From assembly GCA_021827145.1 (NCBI GenBank), contig JAKAXK010000005.1:1-52890 (forward strand): a stretch of DNA of 52,890 bases. The letters run 5' to 3'. Source of the DNA: Pseudomonadota bacterium. GTDB lineage: Bacteria; Pseudomonadota; Gammaproteobacteria; Acidiferrobacterales; Acidiferrobacteraceae. The notes below the pieces were generated by a model. The model saw only the letters and a program-made list of their open reading frames with translations, was not told the DNA's origin and made no database searches. How positions within the stretch are numbered: the stretch's first letter is position 1; each line of letters begins with the position of its first letter. The position numbers were made by a program, and so were the translations under genes. Shown in pieces: positions 18,585 to 28,208 of this stretch.

Positions 18585-20186
18585 ATGGTACGGCTCCTGG
18601 AAGTCCGGCTTCCCCTGGATCACGACGAGGACGCCCTGCGCGATGCCGTCTGTCGCGCCTTGCGCATCCCCGGCTCGGAACTCCGGTCCTACGCCATCGC
18701 GCGGCGCGGCTATGACGCGCGCCACCCAGATCGCATCGCGCTCGTCTATACGCTCGATGTGGCGACGCGTGACGACGAACGACTCCTCGCGCGCCATCAC
18801 CGGAACCCTCATGTCATCCCGTGTGCCGACAGCCGCTACGAGCCGCCCTTTCACACGACGAATCCGCCGCATCCGAGACCTGTAATCGTAGGCTTCGGGC
18901 CGGCCGGGCTTTTCGCGGGGCTCATGCTCGCACAAATGGGCCTGCGCCCCCTCATCCTCGAACGCGGCAAGCCGGTGCGCGAGCGCACCCAGGACACCTT
19001 CGCCCTCTGGCGACGCCAGATTCTGAACCCGGAGTCCAACGTCCAATTTGGCGAAGGCGGCGCCGGGACATTTTCCGACGGCAAGCTGCATAGCCAGATC
19101 AGCGACCCCCATCACTATGGGCGCAAGGTCCTGGAGGAGTTCGTGCGCGCCGGTGCGCCCCCCGAGATCCTCACCATCAGCAAACCCCACATTGGTACCT
19201 TCCGTCTGGTGGGCATCATCGAACGCATGCGCGCCACCATAGAGGGGCTCGGCGGGAGCGTGCAGTTCGAGAGTCGCGTGGTCGACATCGACCGCTCCGG
19301 GGGTGTGATGCAGGGGCTGACACTCGCCGATGGCCGCACCCTCGAGGCCCGGCATGTCGTGCTCGCCATAGGCCATAGCGCGCGCGACACCTTCACCATG
19401 CTGCGCGATCGCGGGGTATTCCTCGAACCCAAGCCCTTCGCCATCGGCCTGCGCATCGAACACCCGCAGTCGCTCGTCGACCGCTGCCGCTTCGGACGTC
19501 ACGCGGGCCACCCCCTGCTCGGCGCCGCCGACTATAAGCTTGCCCATCAGGCCACCAACGGTCGCTCAGTCTACAGCTTCTGCATGTGCCCGGGCGGCAC
19601 GGTCGTGGCCGCCGCCTCGGAGCCCGGGCGGGTCGTCACCAACGGCATGAGTCAGTACTCACGCAACGAGCGTAACGCCAATAGCGCGCTCGTGGTCGGC
19701 GTAACACCCGCGGACTTTCCGAGTGACGACGTCTTGGCCGGGGTCGCCTTTCAGCGCCACTGGGAGGAGCGCGCCTTCGAGCTGGGCGGTGGTCACTACG
19801 AGGCGCCCGCGCAGCGCCTGGAGGACTTCCTGACCGCGCGGGCAAGCTCGGGGCCCGGCACGGTCATCCCCTCCTACAAGCCCGGGGTGCGATGGAGCGA
19901 TCTGGGCACGGCCCTGCCCGCCTACGCCATCGACGCCCTGCGCGAGGCGCTGCCCGCGTTCGCACGCAAGATTGCGGGTTTCGCGCTCCCTGACGCGGTC
20001 CTGACCGGGGTCGAGACCCGCACATCGGCCCCGATCCGCATCACCCGCGACGAGGACCGGCAGAGCCGCAATACCCGCGGCCTCTACCCCACCGGCGAGG
20101 GTGCGGGCTACGCGGGCGGCATCCTGTCGGCGGCGGTCGACGGCATCAAGACCGCCGAGGCTGTCGCACGCTCTTTGGTGGGTTAA
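18585..20186 (+). CDS. COG2509-type FAD-dependent dehydrogenase
   Basis: A 533-residue soluble flavoprotein. After an N-terminal 95-residue domain of the YdcM/COG2509 kind (R-Y-D-A-R-H-type segment), the FAD dinucleotide motif V-I-V-G-F-G-P-A-G-L-F-A-G begins near residue 100. The family hallmarks N-V-Q-F-G-E-G-G-A-G-T-F-S-D-G-K-L and F-C-M-C-P-G-G and the C-terminal T-G-E-G-A-G-Y-A-G-G-I follow. The family is widespread and uncharacterised; it is annotated as NAD(FAD)-utilising dehydrogenase by fold. It is convergent with the gsp operon and divergent from the large flavoprotein, so no operon partner is evident. Confidence 0.88.
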   Translation: MVRLLEVRLPLDHDEDALRDAVCRALRIPGSELRSYAIARRGYDARHPDRIALVYTLDVATRDDERLLARHHRNPHVIPCADSRYEPPFHTTNPPHPRPVIVGFGPAGLFAGLMLAQMGLRPLILERGKPVRERTQDTFALWRRQILNPESNVQFGEGGAGTFSDGKLHSQISDPHHYGRKVLEEFVRAGAPPEILTISKPHIGTFRLVGIIERMRATIEGLGGSVQFESRVVDIDRSGGVMQGLTLADGRTLEARHVVLAIGHSARDTFTMLRDRGVFLEPKPFAIGLRIEHPQSLVDRCRFGRHAGHPLLGAADYKLAHQATNGRSVYSFCMCPGGTVVAAASEPGRVVTNGMSQYSRNERNANSALVVGVTPADFPSDDVLAGVAFQRHWEERAFELGGGHYEAPAQRLEDFLTARASSGPGTVIPSYKPGVRWSDLGTALPAYAIDALREALPAFARKIAGFALPDAVLTGVETRTSAPIRITRDEDRQSRNTRGLYPTGEGAGYAGGILSAAVDGIKTAEAVARSLVG

Positions 20187-20256
20187 CAAACCCTAAGGGC
20201 GCGCCCTCCCGTTCGTCCATGCGCGAGACAAAGACCGGGACGCAAAAACGCCAAGC

Positions 20257-21000
20257 CTACAATGTCATACGGAAATCGACCCTGCGTCCTCCGGCGCCAT
20301 CCGGGACCCCGATGTTTTGAATGAGACCGCCCAGACGCAGACCATGGCCACGCACATCACCCGCGAACGAAAGGACGCGGTCCGCAATCCGGTAACGGCC
20401 ATGGCCGCGCACGACCAGCGCACCGCTCAGGGTCCGGATGCGATAAGTCATCCCCGGCGCGGCCAGTACGAAACGGGCGCCATAAGTCCCCAGAGGATTG
20501 ACGGGCGCACTCACAAGCGCGGCTCGGCTCCAGGTCAAGGTCCCCTGACCCGCGGGATGCGGCCCCCACACCAGCGTGCGGGCCCGCAGCGCAAGCTGTC
20601 CGCTGGGCCCGAAGTCTTGCGCGGCCGGGATCAGAGACGCGAGCAGGCCCGCAGGCGCATTCAAGGCGACATCGGAGAATTCCCGCACTTGCGCAGCGAA
20701 GGCCGTCCGCATATGACCCTGCACGGGTCCCACCAGACGCAGCGCATAGCCGACCCGCCCCCGGATGAGGGCCCCGGCGATAAACGAAAATCGTACACGG
20801 CTCAGGGCCTCGGTCCCGGTGGCCGTGTTCAGGACGAGCTCCATGCGCCCGCCCCAGATGGTGCCGTGCACATCGGTGACACTCACGCCCGGCGGCAGTC
20901 CCTGAGTGAGAGCGGGCAACACCACCCGCACGGGCGCGGTGGCCAACAGAAAGATCGCGTAGGCCAGGACCGCGAGCAGGACATAACGCAGCTTGCGCAT
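20257..21000 (-). CDS. gspN: type II secretion system protein N
   Basis: A 247-residue protein with a single N-terminal membrane segment (about 5-25) and a periplasmic remainder rich in beta-type sequence, the GspN/T2SSN family pattern. GspN is non-essential in several systems and its role is unsettled. It is the last gene of the gsp operon, starting two bases after the gspM stop. Identification rests on position plus topology and motifs such as G-T-I-W-G-G-R near residue 50, typical of the family. Confidence 0.82.
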   Translation of the reverse strand: MRKLRYVLLAVLAYAIFLLATAPVRVVLPALTQGLPPGVSVTDVHGTIWGGRMELVLNTATGTEALSRVRFSFIAGALIRGRVGYALRLVGPVQGHMRTAFAAQVREFSDVALNAPAGLLASLIPAAQDFGPSGQLALRARTLVWGPHPAGQGTLTWSRAALVSAPVNPLGTYGARFVLAAPGMTYRIRTLSGALVVRGHGRYRIADRVLSFAGDVRGHGLRLGGLIQNIGVPDGAGGRRVDFRMTL

Positions 21001-21002
21001 CG

Positions 21003-21503
21003 TCAGTGAACGACCAGAGTCACAGACCCGCTCACAAGCCCCACGCCGGCCGGCGTGAGCTCGACGCGCGCGGGCTCGACCCCGCGGGCACCGAGCCCCG
21101 CGAGGAAGCGCACGAGTCCATTGAACGGCACTTTGCTGAATATCGCCTCGGCCTTGTGCGACCCGCGGGGCGACAATGCACTCAGCAGGCCGCCGATCGC
21201 CTGAAGCTGTGCCTGCTGCTCGATCAGACTCAAAAGCGCGGTGCCCGTGGGGGCATGACCCCCGCGCGCGCGCAGCGTGCGCACCAAGGCCGCCTCATGG
21301 CGCATAAGGGCCAACGTTGCGCGCTGTTTCGGGAGCACATGCTCCCAATGGGCCACGCGCGCGGCCAACGGTATCCAGAGAAGCCCATAAAAAAAGAGCG
21401 GCAGCGCCACCACGGCCGCCAAGAGGACCAAACGGCGCTCCTTCTCGCTGCGCGCAAGCCATGCCGACTGGATACGTGCAATCACTACGGGAACCATCTT
21501 CAT
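21003..21503 (-). CDS. gspM: type II secretion system protein M
   Basis: A 166-residue bitopic inner-membrane protein: a short cytoplasmic N-terminus ending S-E-K-E-R-R-L, one membrane segment (about 27-45), and a periplasmic domain with the family's ferredoxin-like fold pattern. GspM partners GspL in the inner-membrane platform. The ATG at 21503 has GAGGAG upstream and overlaps the gspL stop as ATGA, which rules out the much longer open frame reaching 21896. Sequence conservation in this family is low, so the call leans on context. Confidence 0.85.
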   Translation of the reverse strand: MKMVPVVIARIQSAWLARSEKERRLVLLAAVVALPLFFYGLLWIPLAARVAHWEHVLPKQRATLALMRHEAALVRTLRARGGHAPTGTALLSLIEQQAQLQAIGGLLSALSPRGSHKAEAIFSKVPFNGLVRFLAGLGARGVEPARVELTPAGVGLVSGSVTLVVH

Positions 21504-22783
21504 GGCGATCTCCTCGACATAGTCACCAAGGCCTGCACGCCGCCCTGATGGCTCAAGACGTGCGTGACCCGCACCGAGAGCCCGTTGCGCATAAGATGAT
21601 GCTTCAAGGCCGTCAGCGCATCGAAATTCGCCAAGCGCACGGCGCAGCGCACCGCGCCATGCCGGTACGCGAGACGCGTCAAGGCCCCATGCGCTAGGCC
21701 CGCGAGCACAGGGCTTGCGTCGGTCAAGACCGCGAGAAAACCTTGGCCCGCGCCGCCGGCTCGTGCCGCAAGCTTCGCCACCCCCTGCCGCATCTGCCGC
21801 GCCGGGTCGAGCACCGGCGCATTCGGGAAGCTCGCGGTGAAGATCGAGGTCATCTCGGCGTTGACGCGCGCCTCCTCGTGCGAGAGTCGCACCCAATCAA
21901 ACACCGTACGCGCAAATCCCAGCGCGAGCACCAAAGCGAGCGCGATAAGCGCCGGTCGCAATGCGCGCAAGGCGGCACGCCCAGTCGCGCTCACCGCCCC
22001 ACCGGTCTCACTCAGACGAAAGCCTGGGGTCTCCCCGTCCCCTATGGGTCGCGCATCGGCAATGACGGGGAGGCCGAGGTCGCGCGCGATCAGGAGCCGC
22101 AGCGCCTCGTCACCCCCGAACAGGGTGATCGAATCGGGCGCGGCCCCACCCTTGACGGCCTCGGTGAGCGCCTGCCGGAGCGCCGCTGGAACCTGCGCCA
22201 AAAGGCCTGTGGCGCCAAAGCCGCTATAGGGGCCGGTGCGTATCGCCCACTGGCCATCGGCGAAACGACATGACCAGGTCCGGGGACGCCAGGGAAGCGC
22301 CAGGGTCACGGGGCAAAAGCTCACGCCGAGCCGCTCCGCCTCCATGACCGCCCGCCACGCCGACAGCCGCTCCTTGGCGGTCACCGCCACGAAAATGCCG
22401 GCGTCCGTCTCGCGATACGAAAACGCCAGGGTGTCCGGATCGGCAAGCAACTGCTCCTCGAGCAGATAGGGTAAGGCCTGCGCCAACCGTCCACGCCCAC
22501 GCCCACGCCCGGGCCACTGCGCGACCGTGAGCAAGGTCTCGATCGCGGGCGTCCATACACGGATCGAGGCACGCCGCGCCGCCTCCGGGAGTTCACTCAA
22601 GGGTCCGCATCCGGTCTCGCCTTCGGGGCCACGCCACGTGACGACGCGGGTCTCCGGGAAATCGGGCGGCAGGAAGAGACTCCAGGGCGCGGCGCCCGGC
22701 GCGCGCAGCCACACCTGCACATAGTCTTTCCACTTCGCGAGATCCTGACTGGAAACGCTATGACCCCGTATGCCGACCCGCAT
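21500..22783 (-). CDS. gspL: type II secretion system protein L
   Basis: A 427-residue inner-membrane protein with a cytoplasmic actin-like N-terminal domain (about 1-250), which in relatives binds the GspE ATPase, a membrane segment near residue 275, and a periplasmic ferredoxin-like C-terminal domain. The ATG at 22783 follows an AGAGG ribosome site; the frame is open upstream to 22843 without support. A run of three 6-bp repeats within the gene encodes G-R-G-R-G-R. It is placed between gspK (8-base gap) and gspM (ATGA overlap). Confidence 0.87.
   Translation of the reverse strand: MRVGIRGHSVSSQDLAKWKDYVQVWLRAPGAAPWSLFLPPDFPETRVVTWRGPEGETGCGPLSELPEAARRASIRVWTPAIETLLTVAQWPGRGRGRGRLAQALPYLLEEQLLADPDTLAFSYRETDAGIFVAVTAKERLSAWRAVMEAERLGVSFCPVTLALPWRPRTWSCRFADGQWAIRTGPYSGFGATGLLAQVPAALRQALTEAVKGGAAPDSITLFGGDEALRLLIARDLGLPVIADARPIGDGETPGFRLSETGGAVSATGRAALRALRPALIALALVLALGFARTVFDWVRLSHEEARVNAEMTSIFTASFPNAPVLDPARQMRQGVAKLAARAGGAGQGFLAVLTDASPVLAGLAHGALTRLAYRHGAVRCAVRLANFDALTALKHHLMRNGLSVRVTHVLSHQGGVQALVTMSRRSP
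22491..22508. repeat. 3 x 6-bp tandem repeat inside gspL
   Basis: Three exact copies of CCACGC in a row (plus strand), followed by a partial copy. They translate on the minus strand to a Gly-Arg repeat within the cytoplasmic domain of GspL. Unit length is a multiple of three, so copy-number change would keep the reading frame. Confidence 0.8.
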
Positions 22784-22791
22784 AAGGCCTC

Positions 22792-23727
22792 TTATATGTG
22801 TTTGGCCGTGACCTGATGGTGTTCCCATAACGCCTCCTGCCACAATATAACGGTCGTCTGGCCGCGCGCCGCGCGATACAAAAGCGCACGCCTACGCGCG
22901 ACGATCCCGCCGAAGCGGGCGCTCGCGTGGACCAGGAAATAATGCGTCTGCACATCGGCCTGATAGCTCGAGCTGACACCCTGCGGCAAGGCCTGCTGAA
23001 AAGCCGCCTCGCTCGTAAACGGCGTGCGTAGCGCCTCCTGCCCCAAGGTCTGCGCCTCCTTCAGCGTCAGGCCCGGACACAAGGCCGCGAGCACCAAGGC
23101 CGGCGCCGTGTTCACATTGATCGGAGTCGCCAGCGGCAAAGCCGTCAAATAGGGCCGCAACTTTCGTACGATCTTGGCACTAAAACCCTGTACGAGCCGC
23201 AACTCACTGACCCCGTTCATGGGTTGGCGGCCAGCCCTATAGGGCGTGCGACGCCCGAGATACACCGCGTCGAAGCCACCGCCTGCCGAACCGGGAGGCA
23301 TCTCCCAGGCCACGACCGCCTGCGCAAGCGACGGGTTCAGGCCCGCCAACTGCAAGAGCCGCGTGAACACCGCCACCGCCGCCGGGACCTCCTTGCCCGC
23401 CACCACAAGATCGTTCAGATTGAAGCGCCCCTCCGGGTCCAGGAGCCGCGCGTGCACCGTGCCACCGCCCACCGGGAACCGCGGCAAGGGCTGCGCCCAG
23501 CGCTCGGTCAGATCATCAACCTGATCATGACGTCCTTCGTGGGTCACTTCCACGGCCGCGAGGCGGAAAGCCCCATCCATGGCCGCGTGCGCCTGCGCCA
23601 GGGCACGGACATTGCCAACCTCCTTGAACCATACCGACTCACCACGCATAAGCGCCGCGGCGATGGTAGCCGTAAGCGCCACCACCAGCAGGGCCACGAT
23701 CAGGGCGAGTCCCTGTTGGCGCCTCAT
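22792..23727 (-). CDS. gspK: type II secretion minor pseudopilin K
   Basis: A 311-residue pseudopilin. The leader R-R-Q-Q-G is followed by L-A-L-I-V-A-L-L-V-V-A-L-T; absence of Glu5 is characteristic of GspK, which caps the pseudopilus tip. The large alpha-helical domain contains G-R-F-N-L-N-D-L-V and N-V-N-T-A-P-A-L-V-L-A-A-L typical of the family. The ATG at 23727 overlaps the gspJ stop by ATGA, so the upstream in-frame start at 23748 is less likely. Confidence 0.92.
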   Translation of the reverse strand: MRRQQGLALIVALLVVALTATIAAALMRGESVWFKEVGNVRALAQAHAAMDGAFRLAAVEVTHEGRHDQVDDLTERWAQPLPRFPVGGGTVHARLLDPEGRFNLNDLVVAGKEVPAAVAVFTRLLQLAGLNPSLAQAVVAWEMPPGSAGGGFDAVYLGRRTPYRAGRQPMNGVSELRLVQGFSAKIVRKLRPYLTALPLATPINVNTAPALVLAALCPGLTLKEAQTLGQEALRTPFTSEAAFQQALPQGVSSSYQADVQTHYFLVHASARFGGIVARRRALLYRAARGQTTVILWQEALWEHHQVTAKHI

Positions 23728-24317
23728 CGGCCGACCGGCAACAGCCAACGGATATGTCGGCCGTTTTTCAGTGTCAGGGTCATCTTGACCGCACGCGGAT
23801 CCGCCGCCGGCTGGCCGGCCAGTGGCCAGGTGCGCGCAGAGAGCCCGCTGGATGCCAGGAGCCGTACGCGGAGGCGGCGCACGCCCCGCATCAACACCTC
23901 TTGCGCCCGGTGCTCACCCGGAGCGCGATCCAGAACCGCCCACCGCCGCCATATCAGACGCCCATGCATCACCGTGTAATCCACTCGCCGTAGATTGCTT
24001 GCCGGGCCGGACCGAAAAGGCGGGGTCCCACCGGTCGTGAAATTCAGACGCACGCCGCGCCCCATGCGCCGCACCACGAAGGCCGGCACCAAGGTTCCGG
24101 CGCCGTCGCGCACCGGCCGGCCGCGGGCCTGGCTCAAATCCTCGGCCAAGCGGTAGTAAGCGAGCGAGCGCGCCTGCCAACGCGCGCGCACCACCTTCAA
24201 TTGCCCCCGAATGGCCATGGCACGGTCGAGCCCGGTATAGGCGATCGCGCCCACAACCGCAAAAATGGCGATGGCCACCAGCATCTCGAGCAGCGTGAAC
24301 CCCCGCATGCGCGTCAT
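23724..24317 (-). CDS. gspJ: type II secretion minor pseudopilin J
   Basis: A 197-residue pseudopilin with an unusually short leader M-T-R-M-R-G, then F-T-L-L-E-M-L-V-A-I-A-I-F with Glu5. Length and position (I-J-K) match GspJ, part of the tip complex with GspI and GspK. The start overlaps the gspI stop by ATGA and the stop overlaps gspK by ATGA. Confidence 0.92.
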   Translation of the reverse strand: MTRMRGFTLLEMLVAIAIFAVVGAIAYTGLDRAMAIRGQLKVVRARWQARSLAYYRLAEDLSQARGRPVRDGAGTLVPAFVVRRMGRGVRLNFTTGGTPPFRSGPASNLRRVDYTVMHGRLIWRRWAVLDRAPGEHRAQEVLMRGVRRLRVRLLASSGLSARTWPLAGQPAADPRAVKMTLTLKNGRHIRWLLPVGR

Positions 24318-24709
24318 GGCTTGCGCACGAAACCCACGAGCCGCATCAAGACGTGCCCGCGGTGGGCTCGACGGACCGTGATGCGCACGCGACGGATCTC
24401 CGGCAGCGCCGTGGTGCGCACGCGCGTCACCACCCGAAAGCGCCGCCCATCCTCGCGCGCACGCGTTTCACGTCTACCCAAGGGCGGCCAATGGATAATG
24501 GCCTCGACGCGCGCAAGCCGGTTCTCGGCCACCCAGAGCGCCAGCGTCCGATCCCGCAGCGCGCCCGTGGTCGTGATCGCCTGCGTCAGATTGCGCATCA
24601 CAGCCGCAAGCGCAATCGCCAGAATAAAGAGGGCGATGAGCACCTCCAGCAACGTGAAGCCGCCCCACTCAGCTCTGTGCCGCACCCTTGACGCGTCCAT
24701 TGTTATCAC
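24314..24709 (-). CDS. gspI: type II secretion minor pseudopilin I
   Basis: A 131-residue pseudopilin. The leader ends W-G-G, then F-T-L-L-E-V-L-I-A-L-F-I-L-A-I-A-L with Glu5; the V-A-E-N-R-L motif after the helix is a GspI signature. The first in-frame start is GTG at 24709 and the next ATG is at 24700; both lie inside the end of gspH, giving an overlap of 32-41 bases in a different frame. GspI nucleates the pseudopilus tip complex. Confidence 0.91.
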   Translation of the reverse strand: MITMDASRVRHRAEWGGFTLLEVLIALFILAIALAAVMRNLTQAITTTGALRDRTLALWVAENRLARVEAIIHWPPLGRRETRAREDGRRFRVVTRVRTTALPEIRRVRITVRRAHRGHVLMRLVGFVRKP

Positions 24710-25127
24710 CCGACAACAGAAACCGTCCGTGGGACGTCACCACCTCGATCCGAAACGCGCGGCCAAGCCCACTCGGCGTAAAAATCACCGCACGCCTTTT
24801 TCCAAGGTCCCGAATCACGGCGCCCGAAGGCAGGCGTCGGGGCCGAAACAAAGCCCCCTTGACCTGCGAGAAACGGCCGTGGCTATTCAAAGTCAAGAAT
24901 TCATAACCATGGGCCGCGAAATCCACACGGTAAGGCCTACCCGTCACGATCGCCTGGGTACGCGCCGCACGCAAGAGCGCCACAAGCCGCAGACCCTCGT
25001 TGCGCGCCGACACCCCCATACCCCGCCCGAGCCGCGGTACGAGCACACCCAGCATAATGCCGATCAAGGCCAACACGACCAGGATTTCAAACAAGGTAAA
25101 ACCACGCTCGCTCGCTAGAGCTGCCAT
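24669..25127 (-). CDS. gspH: type II secretion minor pseudopilin H
   Basis: A 152-residue pseudopilin: M-A-A-L-A-S-E-R-G leader, then F-T-L-F-E-I-L-V-V-L-A-L-I-G with Glu5, and the GspH-family tail with F-T-P-S-G-L-G. The ATG at 25127 lies 13 bases inside the gspG end. The longer frame to 25235 is only the shadow of gspG. It would link the GspIJK tip to the GspG fibre. Confidence 0.92.
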   Translation of the reverse strand: MAALASERGFTLFEILVVLALIGIMLGVLVPRLGRGMGVSARNEGLRLVALLRAARTQAIVTGRPYRVDFAAHGYEFLTLNSHGRFSQVKGALFRPRRLPSGAVIRDLGKRRAVIFTPSGLGRAFRIEVVTSHGRFLLSGDNNGRVKGAAQS

Positions 25128-25540
25128 GACCCTATCACACCCTTCATGCCATGCCCCTTGCCGTGCGGCCCGTAACTGAAGACGTCCACACGCCCGTGAA
25201 CGCCGGGATTCAGATACTGGTAGGGCCGCCCCCACGGGTCGATGGGAAGCCTCGGCAGATACCCCCCACTACGCCAGTCGGGCGCGGCCGGCCCCGACGT
25301 CGGCTTCTGCACCAAGGCCTTCAGGCCCTGCTGCTGAGTCGGGTATTGACCGTTGTCGAGCCGGTAGAGCTTGAGGGCACTTACGATCGAGCGGATGTCG
25401 TTCTCGGCCGCTACAATCCGCGCCTGGTTCGGCCGGTTCATGATTTTGGGAACGATCACAGCCGCCAGGATCCCTATGATCACCATGACGACCATAACCT
25501 CGATGAGAGTAAAACCACGCGCTCGCTGCATCTTGAACAT
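25115..25540 (-). CDS. gspG: type II secretion major pseudopilin G
   Basis: A 141-residue major pseudopilin. Leader M-F-K-M-Q-R-A-R-G, then F-T-L-I-E-V-M-V-V-M-V-I-I-G-I-L-A-A with Glu5, followed by the GspG hallmarks Y-P-T-Q-Q-Q-G-L-K-A-L and P-I-D-P-W-G-R-P-Y-Q-Y, and a C-terminal loop with Asp that in relatives binds calcium. Length is normal. Four bases separate it from the gspF stop. Confidence 0.96.
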   Translation of the reverse strand: MFKMQRARGFTLIEVMVVMVIIGILAAVIVPKIMNRPNQARIVAAENDIRSIVSALKLYRLDNGQYPTQQQGLKALVQKPTSGPAAPDWRSGGYLPRLPIDPWGRPYQYLNPGVHGRVDVFSYGPHGKGHGMKGVIGSWQL

Positions 25541-25545
25541 AAGGC

Positions 25546-26757
25546 TCACTTGATGAGTTGGTTCATATCGAAAATCGGCAACAGGATGGCGAGCACGATG
25601 AACAACACCATCCCCCCCATGACAAGAATCAATACGGGTTCGATCAGACTCGTAAGCGCCGTCACGAAGCCCTCGAGCTCGCGCGTCTGCGCCTCGGCGG
25701 CACGCGAGAGCATGGTGTCCAAAGAGCCGCTCGCCTCGCCGCTGCCGATCAAATGGATAACGAGCGGCGGGAAGAGCTTCGCCCGGCCAAGCGAACGGCT
25801 GAGCGAACCCCCCTCGCGCACCTCCTGTCTGGCCTCCTCGACCGCCATCTGCATCGGCAAATTGGTCACCACCTGCATAGCCGTTTCGAGCGCGAGCAAT
25901 AGTGGAATCCCCGAACTCGTAAGGATGCCCAGGGTGCTCGCAAGACGCGCCGCGTTCAGGCTCCTTATGAGGCGCCCCAAGAGCGGCACGCGCAGAAGCA
26001 GCCTCTGCCACGCGATACGCCGCTCGCGCTTGCGCAAAAAAAGCCGCCCCGCGATCAGAATCACCAGGAAACCCGCCGGCCACGCGACTCCGCCCTCCTG
26101 GGCGATGTGGCTAATGGCAATCAAGGTCCGCGTCGCCCACGGGAGTGGCGCGCCACTATCGACAAAGACCTGGGCGATCTGTGGGACGACGTACACGAGC
26201 AGGCCACCCACGATGGTCACCGCTACTATTGTCACCAGCGCCGGATACAGAAAGGCCACCCACACCTTTTGCGTCAAGGCCTGGCGTTGCTCAGTGTAAT
26301 CGGCCAGCCGCTCCAGGATTACCGGGAGTTTCCCGGACTGCTCACCGGCCTCCACGAGATGGCGATAGAGCGGTGGGAAGGACCCCGGGAAATCGCCGAG
26401 GGCGCCCGCCAAGGACTGTCCTTCGCGGACCTTGGTACGCACGGCTGCAAGGATCTTGCGGGCACGCGCCGCCTCGCTCTGCTCCGTCAAGGCCTGCAGG
26501 CTTTCCTCTATGGGCAGACCGGCGCGCACCAAGGTCGCGAATTGGCGGGTCAGAAGCGTAAGTTCGGCGGCCTTGAGGCCGGTCTGCCAGCGAAACGCCC
26601 GTTGCTCGGCGCGCTCCTTTTCTATCGGCGCGACCTTGACCGGTATGAAGCCCTTTTCGCGCAGGAGAACGCGGACTCGCCGCTCCCCGTCACCCTCCAG
26701 GACGCCTTTGACCGCGCGCCCTTCGCTGTCGAGCGCCTCATACTCAAATGCGGCCAT
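25546..26757 (-). CDS. gspF: type II secretion inner-membrane platform protein F
   Basis: A 403-residue polytopic membrane protein with the GspF start M-A-A-F-E-Y-E-A-L-D-S-E-G, two repeated cytoplasmic domains (L-L-T-R-Q-F-A-T-L-V-R-A-G-L-P and L-G-I-L-T-S-S-G-I-P-L) and three membrane segments. It forms the assembly platform for the pseudopilus. It starts two bases after the gspE stop. It is clearly distinct from pilC at 11866-13146. Confidence 0.95.
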   Translation of the reverse strand: MAAFEYEALDSEGRAVKGVLEGDGERRVRVLLREKGFIPVKVAPIEKERAEQRAFRWQTGLKAAELTLLTRQFATLVRAGLPIEESLQALTEQSEAARARKILAAVRTKVREGQSLAGALGDFPGSFPPLYRHLVEAGEQSGKLPVILERLADYTEQRQALTQKVWVAFLYPALVTIVAVTIVGGLLVYVVPQIAQVFVDSGAPLPWATRTLIAISHIAQEGGVAWPAGFLVILIAGRLFLRKRERRIAWQRLLLRVPLLGRLIRSLNAARLASTLGILTSSGIPLLLALETAMQVVTNLPMQMAVEEARQEVREGGSLSRSLGRAKLFPPLVIHLIGSGEASGSLDTMLSRAAEAQTRELEGFVTALTSLIEPVLILVMGGMVLFIVLAILLPIFDMNQLIK

Positions 26758-26759
26758 AG

Positions 26760-28208
26760 TCAGTCACGCGAGACCCGCATGACCTCTTCCATGCTCGTGC
26801 GCCCTTCAGCGACGACCCGCAGGCCGTCCTGATAGAGCGGGCGCAATCCTTGCGCGAGCGCAACCTCTCGCAACCGAGCCTCGGCGGCCCGGTCATGGAT
26901 CAAGGCCTTCAATTCGTCACTGACCGTCAAGAGCTCGTAGAGCCCTGTGCGTCCCTGGTAACCCGTCGATCCGCACGCCGGACAGGTCACGCCGACCGCC
27001 TGCGCGCGCCCCTGACAAGTGCCACAGAGGGTCCGTACGAGACGCTGCGCCAAGATGCCCAGGAGGGTCGAGGCGACCAGAAAGGGCTCTATGCCCATGT
27101 CGACCAGGCGCGTCACAGCACCCACGGCGTCATTGGTGTGCAAAGTCGCCAAGACCAGATGGCCCGTGAGGCTCGCCTGCACCGCGATCTGGGCGGTCTC
27201 AAGGTCGCGGATCTCGCCGATCATGACGATATCCGGATCCTGTCGCAAAATGGAGCGCAATGCCCGCGCGAACGTCAGATCGATCCTGGGGTTCACCTGG
27301 ATCTGACCCACGCCATCCAGTTCGTACTCGACCGGGTCCTCGACCGTCATGATGTTCGACGTGCGCGTATCAAGCTCGCCCAAGGCCGAATAAAGGGTCG
27401 TTGTCTTCCCCGAACCTGTGGGTCCCGTCACCAGAAAGATCCCATGCGGTTGATGGATGAGCTCCCGAAGTATGGTGAGCGTATCCCCTGGCATCCCGAG
27501 CGCGCCCAGGTTCAAGCGACCAGCCTGCTTGTCGAGAAGGCGCATCACCACGCGCTCGCCATGCGCCGTGGGCACCGTCGAGACACGAACATCGATGGGC
27601 CGCCCGGCCAGACGCAAGGTGATCCGCCCGTCCTGCGGGAGCCGCTTTTCGGCGATGTCGAGCCGCGACATGATCTTGATGCGTGACACCAGAATCCCAT
27701 GCGCGGCCTTCTGCGGCTCTATGATGTCGCGTAACACGCCATCGACACGGAAGCGTACCAGCGACCGGGTTTCGAATGCCTCTATATGGATATCCGACGC
27801 CTTTTCGCGTACCGCCTGCGTGAGCAGCGCATTGATCAGACGCACCACGGGCGCGTCGCCCTCGCTCTCCAGCAGGTCCTGAGTCTTCGGCAGGTGCTGC
27901 GCGAGTTCCGCCAAATCCAGCTTTTCATCGAGGGCGCCCATGATCTGCTGGGCGTGCGACATATCGCGCGCGTAGCCCGTATTCAGAGCCGCCTGGAACG
28001 CCTCTTCACCGACGGTTGTGAGGCGCAGCGGCCTGCGCAATACGCGCTCGAGCTCCGCCAAGACCGGGCCCGGCACATCGGCCCTCTGCCACACCTCCAC
28101 TTCATCGCCCACCATACCCACGCTCATCACCCCATGGCGCTTGGCAAAGTGGTAAGGGAGCTTGCCTATCCACTCCTTATCCAGGGGCCGCTCGATCATT
28201 TCAACCAT
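26760..28208 (-). CDS. gspE: type II secretion ATPase E
   Basis: A 482-residue cytoplasmic ATPase that powers secretion. It shows Walker [12 protein letters not shown], the Asp box with E-D-P-V-E-Y-E-L, Walker B I-M-I-G-E-I-R-D, the His box A-T-L-H-T-N-D-A, and a short four-Cys metal site C-G-T-C / C-P-A-C near the C-terminus. The ATG at 28208 overlaps the gspD stop by 8 bases and has GGGTGGA upstream; a GTG at 28217 and an ATG at 28199 are alternatives. The frame extends to 28250 without support. Confidence 0.95.
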   Translation of the reverse strand: MVEMIERPLDKEWIGKLPYHFAKRHGVMSVGMVGDEVEVWQRADVPGPVLAELERVLRRPLRLTTVGEEAFQAALNTGYARDMSHAQQIMGALDEKLDLAELAQHLPKTQDLLESEGDAPVVRLINALLTQAVREKASDIHIEAFETRSLVRFRVDGVLRDIIEPQKAAHGILVSRIKIMSRLDIAEKRLPQDGRITLRLAGRPIDVRVSTVPTAHGERVVMRLLDKQAGRLNLGALGMPGDTLTILRELIHQPHGIFLVTGPTGSGKTTTLYSALGELDTRTSNIMTVEDPVEYELDGVGQIQVNPRIDLTFARALRSILRQDPDIVMIGEIRDLETAQIAVQASLTGHLVLATLHTNDAVGAVTRLVDMGIEPFLVASTLLGILAQRLVRTLCGTCQGRAQAVGVTCPACGSTGYQGRTGLYELLTVSDELKALIHDRAAEARLREVALAQGLRPLYQDGLRVVAEGRTSMEEVMRVSRD